Below are positions 1 to 6,469 of a stretch of DNA of 9,400 bases, in pieces. Position 1 is the stretch's first letter; the number at the start of each line of letters is the position of its first letter. The notes below the pieces were generated by a model, which made no database searches, was not told the origin of the DNA, and was given only the letters and a program-made list of their open reading frames with translations. This DNA comes from a bacterium (GTDB lineage Bacteria > Krumholzibacteriota > Krumholzibacteriia > WVZY01), in NCBI GenBank assembly GCA_027296025.1, contig JAPUJU010000272.1:1-9400 (forward strand), in the 5' to 3' direction. The translations under genes were made by a program, and so were the position numbers.

Positions 1-707
1 TACCCGTTCTGGTTGCCACCCATGATCCTGAGGTCCGTCCGGCCTTTGGCGCTCACCACGCCGACCGTTACCGAACCGGAAAGTTGACCAAACGGCGTCC
101 CGATCGCCATCACCCAGTCCCCGACCAGCATCTCGTCAGAATCTCCAAGCACGACCACGGGCAGATTTTCATCCGTATCGATCTGAATAATCGCGATGTC
201 CGTCAATGCGTCGAAACCAACGACCGATGCGTTGAACTCGCGTTCATTCGGTTCATCACCCAGGACGACGGTAATGCGGTCCGCTTCACGAATGACGTGG
301 TGGTTCGTCAGGATCCGGCCTTCCTTGTCAATGATGAATCCAGATCCACCACCCACCGCCCGACGCCCCCGCGGCCTTTCCTCGCCTTCCGGAAGCATGT
401 CGCGGAAGAAATCGAACGGCGCGCGACCGTTGCCGCCTCTCGATGAGGAAGACCGTTCCGTCTTGATATACACTACGGCCGGCCGAACCTTCGATGCGAC
501 GGCCGTAAATGTGGAATGAATATTTCCCTCTTTGGGAACGACCTCGTAGTCCGACAGCGAAGACGGCGGTCGCGGCGCGGACACCGTGTCCCCGGTCATA
601 ATGACGCTCACGAGAACTCCGGCCAGAAAGACCGACGTTCCGATGAGGAAAACTCTCATTGATTTGCGCAGCGACGCCATGACGGTACTGCCTTCATACC
701 TTTTCAT
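1..707 (-). CDS. htrA: HtrA/Deg-family serine endoprotease, N-terminal part (runs off the window)
   Basis: Envelope serine protease/chaperone that degrades misfolded periplasmic proteins. The window holds codons 1-235; the 3' end lies beyond base 1. Residues 17-38 form one hydrophobic segment (signal anchor or uncleaved signal), followed by a Gly/Arg/Ser-rich linker (about 85-117) and the trypsin-like fold. Motif TNHHV places the catalytic His at H137; TDIAI places the catalytic Asp at D170; GTPFG (201-205 plus 3) and VTVGVVSA are typical of the family. The catalytic Ser (GNSGG) and any PDZ domains would follow directly after the last visible residues (GGNQNG), so DegP, DegQ and DegS types cannot be told apart. 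Start: ATG at 707 has AAGGAAG 4 nt upstream (712-718) and precedes the membrane segment; in-frame ATGs at 680 and 659 are less likely. The gene is divergent from lpxH and has its own strong promoter (837-865). Confidence 0.93.
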   Translation of the reverse strand, partial: MKRYEGSTVMASLRKSMRVFLIGTSVFLAGVLVSVIMTGDTVSAPRPPSSLSDYEVVPKEGNIHSTFTAVASKVRPAVVYIKTERSSSSRGGNGRAPFDFFRDMLPEGEERPRGRRAVGGGSGFIIDKEGRILTNHHVIREADRITVVLGDEPNEREFNASVVGFDALTDIAIIQIDTDENLPVVVLGDSDEMLVGDWVMAIGTPFGQLSGSVTVGVVSAKGRTDLRIMGGNQNG

Positions 708-836
708 AGAACTTCCTTAACTCTTTACGAGCGATCTGGTGGAGTAATCAAGAGGGGCGCTTTCCTCCCGCTTTTTCCCGTGCTCGAAGGAGGAAATTCC
801 GCGCAGATGATCGGAAATGAGCCGTGTTACAGACAC

Positions 837-865
837 AGTGTAGCGCAACTTCCGGCATCTGTCAA
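837..865 (-). promoter_or_regulatory. sigma70-type promoter of htrA
   Basis: On the minus strand TTGACA (860-865) is followed by exactly 17 nt and then TACACT (837-842). This is a perfect -35 and a 5/6 -10 at ideal spacing. An A/T-rich stretch just upstream (about 869-900) could act as an UP element. Transcription would start near 829, giving a leader of about 120 nt before the htrA ATG. Confidence 0.8.
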
Positions 866-995
866 GACCCCTTAACTAATTTATTTTCAAACTGTTAACC
901 CTTCCCAACTCTTTCTGGACGGCGTCCGAACAAGAGTTTAGTGGAATAATTCCCGGATCTCCATTCGGCTCGATAGCCGTCGGGCGACCTCGCCC

Positions 996-1018
996 CATGT
1001 GAGGGTCACCCTCACATG
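996..1018. promoter_or_regulatory. Perfect 23-bp palindrome, candidate operator
   Basis: CATGTGAGGGT (996-1006) and ACCCTCACATG (1008-1018) are exact reverse complements around one central base. There is no T-rich tail on either side, so a terminator is unlikely. Its place between the divergent htrA and lpxH promoters suggests a binding site for a dimeric regulator. The regulator is unknown. Confidence 0.45.
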
Positions 1019-1087
1019 CCTCTTTATACGATCGGAACCGCCGACGGGTTCCACTCGATCCGACATCCACAAACGTATGCGAACTCG

Positions 1088-1104
1088 TTGACAAATGGTA
1101 AAAT
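1088..1104 (+). promoter_or_regulatory. Probable lpxH promoter (extended -10)
   Basis: TGGTAAAAT at 1096-1104 fits an extended -10 (TGn plus TAAAAT, 5/6 to consensus). A TTGACA hexamer lies at 1088-1093 but is too close to serve as its -35, and no good -10 stands 17 nt after it. The start would be near 1111, about 70 nt before the lpxH ATG. This is a weak call. Confidence 0.35.
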
Positions 1105-1179
1105 AGCTTGCCTCCGCCACCCGATCCTGCTAAAAACCGGAAGTTGTCGGCACCACCCCGACGGGCCGATCAAAAAGAA

Positions 1180-1935
1180 ATGATGCTACCGTACCTGGAA
1201 CTGAAGTCCCCCCGGATCTACTTTCTCGCGGACGCCCACTTTCTGGATCCGCACGATCCTGTCGAATCGCAACGGCGGGCCCGGTTCCGGCATTTCCTCG
1301 AGCAGGTCCCGGATGATGCGAGCGTTTTCCTTCTCGGGGACATTTTCGATTACTTTTTCGAAAACGCCCGGGTGATTTCCAAGCGCTATTTCGACATTTA
1401 TCACGCGATCTACGCCGCCGGCAGGCGCGGGGTCCAACTGCACTTTCTGGGCGGCAATCACGACTCGTGGTTTGAGCGCTTTTTTCAGGACGATCTCGGA
1501 GTCACACTCCACGGTGACCGGATCCTCGTACGATCTCAGGGCCGAAATATGTACTGCTCGCACGGCGACCTCTTCATTCCCAATGACCAGAGCTACCGAA
1601 TCATCCGTGCGATTATCCACAACCCGTTTCTCGTCAAGGCGACACGAGTGCTGCTCCACCCCGACTGGCTGGATTTCATCGCGGTCCGTGTGTCGAACCA
1701 CAGCAAGGGCCGGGACCGCGGCAACCAGTCCGACATCGCGAACTATCTCGCAGACATCGCTTGCGAGTCGTTCTTCAAATGGGACAACGATGTTTTCATC
1801 ATGGGGCACGTTCATACTCCGCTCCACCGCATCCACGAGGGCAAAGACTTCATGATCGTGGGCGACTGGATCGAGAACTTTACGTATGGATTGCTTCAGG
1901 GGGGAAAACTGTCGCTCGAGAAGTTCAAATCTTGA
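1180..1935 (+). CDS. lpxH: UDP-2,3-diacylglucosamine diphosphatase, LpxH-like metallophosphoesterase
   Basis: Predicted to hydrolyse UDP-2,3-diacylglucosamine to lipid X plus UMP, the fourth step of lipid A synthesis, at the cytoplasmic face of the inner membrane. The 251 residues carry the full calcineurin-like metal-binding set: D18-x-H20, GDxxD (G53-D57), GNHD (G92-D95), H128 in SHGD, and GHVHTP (G209-P214), followed by GDWIENFT. Length and motif order fit LpxH and related enzymes; the exact substrate is inferred from family. Start: an upstream in-frame TTG at 1108 would add a Pro/Arg-rich stretch outside the conserved domain and lies at the likely transcription start. ATG 1180 (or 1183) sits just before the first strand, though the RBS is weak. 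The 3' end overlaps the convergent barrel gene by 11 bp, with no room for a terminator between them. All metal ligands are intact. Confidence 0.85.
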   Translation: MMLPYLELKSPRIYFLADAHFLDPHDPVESQRRARFRHFLEQVPDDASVFLLGDIFDYFFENARVISKRYFDIYHAIYAAGRRGVQLHFLGGNHDSWFERFFQDDLGVTLHGDRILVRSQGRNMYCSHGDLFIPNDQSYRIIRAIIHNPFLVKATRVLLHPDWLDFIAVRVSNHSKGRDRGNQSDIANYLADIACESFFKWDNDVFIMGHVHTPLHRIHEGKDFMIVGDWIENFTYGLLQGGKLSLEKFKS

Positions 1936-2866
1936 ACGTCAACCCGATCCGGTGGCTGTCACCGAGATCGTTTTTCACCAGAAGAAACGCATAGTCGAAC
2001 ATAAGGGTTTGGAACTCGAGACCGAAACCGAACGTTCCTCCCTGCGAATCGTACCCTGCTTTGTAACCCGCCCGCAGATAGAGCATGCGTTTGTATACGA
2101 ACTCTCCACCGAGATGCTGCTTAGCATCGCCGTCGTTCGGAAGCACGATATCGAACGCGGCCAGTACCCGGCTCTCGAGCCCGGGAAGCCGCCGATCGTA
2201 GCTGGCTCCGAGTTTGATCGCCCGTGGCAACGCAAAGTCCTTGCCCTCGAAGAATTCATCGCTGAAGTTTATCGGCCTACCCAGGTTGACGATCGCGGCG
2301 GCGAACTTGAGGCCTTTGACTCGGCTGACATGGTACAGGCCCAGGTCGAACGCGGCGCCGTTGGCCGTGCTCTGATCGATCTTCTGATGGATCCACTTGC
2401 CGCTAATACCTATGGAGAGATTTGGAATGACGTAGCGCGCGTACCCCATGGCAAACGCGACGTCAAACACCGAGAACTGTCCCAGGGGAAATGCGGACGG
2501 CGTCGTGCCGAACCGGTCGAGGTCGTCCATAAAAAGACCGGTGAACGAAAAACCGAGTGTGCCAAAGTCTGTCTCGTGGGTCAGCGCACCCTGTTCGAGC
2601 CGAACGCTCTGAATGAATTCGTTATGAGTCAGAACGATGTTCGTCCCCAGTACCGGGGCCATCGCGGCGGGAATCCAGTAGATGCTCGATGCGTCCTATG
2701 CGACCGCGGTGTACGCTTCGCCCATTCCCGCTGCACGTGCTCCCATTCCCAGACGCAGAAAGAGAGCCCCAGCGTCACCGACGTCACCGGCATGCCCGGC
2801 GGTCACACTAAGTAAGAGCTGCAGGAGCATGAGCGACGCAACTGCCAGGTGATGTAGTTTCCGCAT
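1925..2866 (-). pseudogene. PorV/PorQ-family outer-membrane barrel protein, interrupted by an in-frame amber codon
   Basis: Read through, this is 313 residues: signal peptide 1-26 (cleavage after GHA), then GALFLRLGMGARAAGMGEAYTAVA, the conserved start of the PorV/PorQ (UPF0164) barrels. Codon 57 is TAG (2696-2698). The frame then resumes with DASSIYWIPAA, the expected continuation of the family motif (usually AVAxDASxxYWNPAG), and stays open for 256 codons of beta-barrel-like sequence to TGA at 1925-1927. PorV is the outer-membrane shuttle protein of T9SS; related barrels are widespread in FCB phyla. The real start (ATG 2866) has an ideal AAGGAG. The next ATG after the stop (2662) lacks the signal peptide, so a product from there should not reach the outer membrane. 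It lies 13 nt after the M6/T9SS cargo gene. It may be a true pseudogene, a read-through or recoded gene, or a sequencing error; one base change from GAG, CAG or AAG would suffice. Confidence 0.75.
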
Positions 2867-2872
2867 GATTTT

Positions 2873-2878
2873 CTCCTT
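2873..2878 (-). promoter_or_regulatory. Shine-Dalgarno of the barrel gene
   Basis: AAGGAG on the minus strand lies 6 nt before ATG 2866. It supports the upstream start with a signal peptide, so the TAG at codon 57 falls inside the real reading frame and not upstream of it. Confidence 0.75.
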
Positions 2879-2879
2879 G

Positions 2880-5800
2880 CTACCTGAGCACCGCGAAAGT
2901 CTTGACGAACACCTCGCTCGCGCCCGCGCCGTCTACCACAATACGCATCAAGTACACACCGGCGACGAGACGGTCGATATTAATCGTCTCATCGAACGGA
3001 GTTTGAATGGCGTTCGCGCTGTTCTGGTTCAGAAATTCCTGCGACAGGGCTCGCTGGCCTTCGAGATTGTAGATTTCGACACGAACGGTAGCAGTCTTAT
3101 TGAGGATGATCCTTGCGTTGACGTTGCCGGTCTGGACGGGGTTTGGATAAACGATAAACGTATTGCCATCTGCCACGGTGCCTGACTGCGCGAGGGGGTT
3201 CGACTCGATGACGCGCCCCAGACGCCGGGCGTCGTGCTGGTACATCGTCCAGAAACGCTGTGTACCGGAGACGGTTCCGGGCAGCGACTGGATCGAGAGC
3301 ACCATTAAATCGGCAGACGTAATTGTATCAGAAACGCCGTCGATAGTCTCTATCAAAGGAATCGATCCAACCAGGAGAAGAGAAAGATCGCCGGTACCGG
3401 CGAGGTCGATGATCGTCGGCGTGGCACCGAGGCTACTCGGGCCGACCCGCGGAAAGTCCACCACACGTCCACCAGACGCCCGGTACCCACGTATCGTCCC
3501 TTCGGCCGTAGGGTAGAGAATTTCGACCGCACCGTCACTATCGATGTCCCTGATCGTCGGACCGGTCAACAGGCTTGCGAACATAAGTGTCGGAAATTGT
3601 CCCGGCGCACCCTGGCGATGCGGCTGCGGCCAGTTCGTGTAGAGTGCACCGTTGTGTTCGTAAAGATATGAGTACTCGTCGTCCCAGAGTGCGATCTCGA
3701 GCGTTCCGTTGCCGTCCGTGTCTCCTACAGCCGGTGCCGAGGGGCTCGTCGACCGCACGCGTACCACATTGATCGAGGTGCCCTGGGAGCTTCTCTTGCC
3801 GATGATCAGACGGCCGTCCGGAATCGTGAACACGAATTCCTCGAAACCATCGGCGTCGAGGTCGGCAATCGTTGGTGACGACGTCGGCGGGAACTCCGCA
3901 GGCAACGCGCCCTCCGCCGGAATGGTCGTGCCCCCGGTGGACGCGGCGGTCCCGGAAAGAATGACGGTCGGAATGTACGTCGTCCCGTATGTCACCGCGG
4001 ATGTGTCCGCCCAGACCACGAGAATGCCTTCCGTGTCCTCGGACGTCGGTCCGACTGCGCCGAACGCAAGTGGCGAACAGACCTGCGCGTGGATTCGTCT
4101 TGTCGCTTCGGGTCCGATCGCAGCGAGATTCGGTGTTACTTTTGTGCCTGCACTCCCGACGAAATCAACGAGTAGCGAATCCGATACTCTTTCGACAATC
4201 ACGACTTCGTTTACGCCGTCGTTCGTCACATCCAGGAGCATCGGGGGCGCCGCAAGCGGCTTGCCGACGTAGAGGACCCCGTTGGTCGACAGATCGCCGT
4301 CTCCGTCGAACACCTCCGTGCTGTCACCTTTCCACGCCCACACCCGGCCGTCCTGACTCAGCCCGATAATCTCAAGGTCCCCACCGCCGTCGATATCACC
4401 GAACGCGGGAGGGCCGGTCCAGACCGCGCCCGGTGCGTAGAAGTAGGGTTCGATGGTCGACGGATCGCTGTCCTTGTCGAGGTATTCCGATCCATCCGCA
4501 TTGAACGCGTACACAAGCCCCGTGTCTGCAAAAACAACAATCTCCTCGTCGCCTGCGGCATCCAGGTTGAAGGCCGTCGGCGGCTGATAGGGACCGATCG
4601 CATTCCAGCGTGTGCGTATCTCCGAGTACGGTCTTGTCACCGTAACGGAGACGGCCATGAACGAGTCGACCGCAGAAATGTTGTGAAAACGTATGTACGT
4701 TTCGGCGCCGGAGTTTGAGCGGGAATTCGGATCGGTCGACGGACCGAAATCAGAATTGTGCCCATCCCTGTAGCTGTCGAAATAACTCCCGAACGAAAAC
4801 ACGGTCGCGATGCCGTCCATGTCCTGTATCTGGTCGGCTTCTTCGAGGTCGACACCTTTTCGCGACTGAAAGTCGTTCGGCAGAAACCCCTGGTCGACCA
4901 CCTGCCGTATCACCGCTTCATCGATATGCCAGATCTTTATACCGGATCCTGTATCGGCAAAACGCCGGACGATATTGTTCAGATTCGAATCAGCATGAAA
5001 TACGAACGGGTTCGTCGGGTCTGCCAGAAAAAAATCGAACTCCGCGTTGGCGAACGAATCCGTGTTGTCGGGAAACGTGTTACTGTCAAAATCCTCAAAC
5101 GTAAAAAGGCTGTCGAAGTTGGTATCGTGCGTCCGGTTCACTACGAGAAAATACTCGCTTTCCGAAATCGGTACACGCAGACAATGTGTGTCGGCGAGCG
5201 ATGTACTGTTGATATCATGAAGTCGAAACTGCCCGTCCCCATCAACCAGAATCGGATCGATCCATCCCGCGATCAACCGGTTAAATGCGCTCGGAAACGA
5301 CGGCGTGTATCCCGCAACGACCCGGCCCTGCACGTCGATCCAGCTCGTCACGAACAGCCCGTAGCTCATCAGATCGAACTCACCGACGCCCCGCGAATCA
5401 ACGCGGACCGGCCCGGCATCGAACAGCGGTAGCAACCCGACACGGCTTCCTCCCTCGAACGCCCAGATGCCGAGTGAACCGATGTCCTGCCCGTCCTGGG
5501 ACGCCGCCTCCGGTACCATCATGAAGTTAGTCACGTAGACCGGCTGGCCCATCAGGCTGTCGCCGGTAGCGAGGCCGTTCACCGAACTGTCCGGAAAGGC
5601 CACCTCGATATCGGCAAGGTCAAAAAAGCTGGAGAAAATCTGCTCGCGCGAGTTGTCAAACACGTCGGTTTCCTGACCGGCTCCGGCATGAATGACCATG
5701 ACGACATCGTATAGCGAGAAGTCCAGCTCACTCGTCGCGAGATTGATGACTTCCTGCGTGAGCTCGACGAGACGAACGTCCTCAAACGCGTCGTCGCCGT

Positions 5801-6230
5801 AATAGCCCATCGGTTGCGAAACCGTGTAGAGCGAGCCGACCATCGTCCATGTGATGACAAGATTGCCCCGGGATGCACCGTCGAAGTACTGGGTGAGGTG
5901 TTTGAGTTCGTTGGCGAACCAGGTCGAATCATGCACCGCGTCCCGCAGGCTTCCCGGTTGCCCGCCCATGAGACTGTCACTGAACTGGACCTGGAAACCC
6001 ACGAGGCGTAACGTATCCAGAAGGACCGGCGTTCCTGACAGAAATCCCCTGAGGCGTTCTCTTTGAAACGTATTCAGCCGCTGTTGCCGGACCGGCGGAT
6101 TCGCCCGCGGCAACTGATCCCTGACTACAAACGAGGGTGCCACCGACTCCGCCCGAATCTCCGGAGTTCCCGGTGGTAGAAGTAAGAGGCATGCGACGGC
6201 GCTCGCCAGGAAATAAAACGCAGACTTCAC
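2880..6230 (-). CDS. Secreted M6-like pseudopeptidase with FG-GAP-type repeats and a T9SS sorting domain
   Basis: A 1116-residue exported protein. Residues 1-27 are a signal peptide (cleavage after EIRA). Residues about 70-535 match the M6 (immune inhibitor A-like) domain: VVMVIHAGAGQE (176-187), GVGEFDLMSYG (281-291), LIAGWIDP (319-326), EYFLVVNR (359-366), IKIWHIDE (431-438) and GVDLEEAD (459-466). Where the zinc motif HExxHxxGxxD belongs the protein reads AFEGGSRVGLLP: F258, S262 and P268 replace the three ligands, while E259 and G265 remain. Residues 550-956 hold about seven or eight FG-GAP/VCBS-like repeats (for example 607-635, 785-810, 831-861, 889-920), likely a beta-propeller. Residues 1024-1116 are a T9SS type A sorting domain (YPNP 1028-1031, VRVEIYNLEGQ, LVAGVYLMRI). 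Start is GTG 6230 with GGAAAGA 8 nt upstream, and the signal peptide begins there. Inferred role: a T9SS-exported surface or secreted binding protein, not a protease. It is the first gene of an operon with the barrel gene. Confidence 0.88.
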   Translation of the reverse strand: MKSAFYFLASAVACLLLLPPGTPEIRAESVAPSFVVRDQLPRANPPVRQQRLNTFQRERLRGFLSGTPVLLDTLRLVGFQVQFSDSLMGGQPGSLRDAVHDSTWFANELKHLTQYFDGASRGNLVITWTMVGSLYTVSQPMGYYGDDAFEDVRLVELTQEVINLATSELDFSLYDVVMVIHAGAGQETDVFDNSREQIFSSFFDLADIEVAFPDSSVNGLATGDSLMGQPVYVTNFMMVPEAASQDGQDIGSLGIWAFEGGSRVGLLPLFDAGPVRVDSRGVGEFDLMSYGLFVTSWIDVQGRVVAGYTPSFPSAFNRLIAGWIDPILVDGDGQFRLHDINSTSLADTHCLRVPISESEYFLVVNRTHDTNFDSLFTFEDFDSNTFPDNTDSFANAEFDFFLADPTNPFVFHADSNLNNIVRRFADTGSGIKIWHIDEAVIRQVVDQGFLPNDFQSRKGVDLEEADQIQDMDGIATVFSFGSYFDSYRDGHNSDFGPSTDPNSRSNSGAETYIRFHNISAVDSFMAVSVTVTRPYSEIRTRWNAIGPYQPPTAFNLDAAGDEEIVVFADTGLVYAFNADGSEYLDKDSDPSTIEPYFYAPGAVWTGPPAFGDIDGGGDLEIIGLSQDGRVWAWKGDSTEVFDGDGDLSTNGVLYVGKPLAAPPMLLDVTNDGVNEVVIVERVSDSLLVDFVGSAGTKVTPNLAAIGPEATRRIHAQVCSPLAFGAVGPTSEDTEGILVVWADTSAVTYGTTYIPTVILSGTAASTGGTTIPAEGALPAEFPPTSSPTIADLDADGFEEFVFTIPDGRLIIGKRSSQGTSINVVRVRSTSPSAPAVGDTDGNGTLEIALWDDEYSYLYEHNGALYTNWPQPHRQGAPGQFPTLMFASLLTGPTIRDIDSDGAVEILYPTAEGTIRGYRASGGRVVDFPRVGPSSLGATPTIIDLAGTGDLSLLLVGSIPLIETIDGVSDTITSADLMVLSIQSLPGTVSGTQRFWTMYQHDARRLGRVIESNPLAQSGTVADGNTFIVYPNPVQTGNVNARIILNKTATVRVEIYNLEGQRALSQEFLNQNSANAIQTPFDETINIDRLVAGVYLMRIVVDGAGASEVFVKTFAVLR

Positions 6231-6262
6231 GGATAGAATCTTTCCAGAAAATGATCGGTTAC

Positions 6263-6290
6263 GTTATCACACGGGTGGGGGTCCCGGCAA
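6263..6290 (-). promoter_or_regulatory. Possible promoter of the M6/T9SS operon
   Basis: On the minus strand TTGCCG (6285-6290), 16 nt, then GATAAC (6263-6268), preceded by TG in the extended -10 position. It lies between the upstream terminator and the GTG start and would give a leader of about 26 nt. Both hexamers are only 4/6 matches, so this is tentative. Confidence 0.35.
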
Positions 6291-6294
6291 CGGC

Positions 6295-6366
6295 AAAAAG
6301 GAAAAGGGGAGTCGGTTTCAGCGGTCGCAGCCCCTGATCTGCAACCACGTCAACTCGACTCCCCTT
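6295..6366 (-). terminator. Two-tier hairpin with T-rich tail, terminator of the 6470-8508 operon
   Basis: On the minus strand AAGGGGAGTCG (6356-6366) pairs perfectly with CGACTCCCCTT (6304-6314), an 11-bp stem followed by a T-rich tract (TTTTCCTTTTT, 6295-6305). Inside the 41-nt loop GGTTGCAG pairs with CTGCGACC around an 8-nt loop, with one G-U pair. That pair would be a C-A mismatch in plus-strand RNA, so the structure belongs to minus-strand transcripts. It lies about 100 nt after the stop codon at 6470. Confidence 0.6.
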
Positions 6367-6469
6367 CAATTGGTCGGCTTTTCAAACCAGCCTGCTTCTG
6401 TGCGCCCTCTGCGAAAGAACGCGCGCTACCAGCCAACCAACTCCTTTGGCAACGATGGGTGTTCGAACA

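Larger units (their letters stand above)
708..1179. other. Intergenic region between divergent htrA and lpxH
   Basis: No convincing gene. From left to right it holds the htrA leader (708-829), the htrA promoter (837-865), an A/T-rich stretch (869-900), a short inverted repeat CGGCT/AGCCG (966-970/975-979), a perfect palindrome (996-1018), a 6-bp inverted repeat GGAACC/GGTTCC (1034-1039/1047-1052) and a probable lpxH promoter near 1088-1104. Two short minus-strand ORFs over 876-1120 have no RBS, signal or recognisable motif. Confidence 0.6.

Noticed and set aside
1108..1179. Upstream TTG start extending the LpxH-like protein by 24 residues
   Set aside because: The extension is Pro/Arg-rich, outside the conserved domain, lacks an RBS and lies at the likely transcription start; ATG 1180 is preferred.
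1186..1836. 216-codon minus-strand ORF inside lpxH
   Set aside because: Antisense shadow of a gene with complete metallophosphoesterase motifs.
1886..2815. 309-codon plus-strand ORF opposite the barrel gene
   Set aside because: It is antisense to a clear PorV/PorQ-family frame with signal peptide and RBS, begins inside lpxH in another frame, and has no recognisable motif; the open frame reflects GC-rich codon use.
6304..6366. tRNA or tmRNA-like fold (paired GGGGAGT/ACTCCCC ends)
   Set aside because: The enclosed sequence is too short for a tRNA, has no T-loop consensus or anticodon arm, and is followed by a T-rich tract that fits a terminator better.
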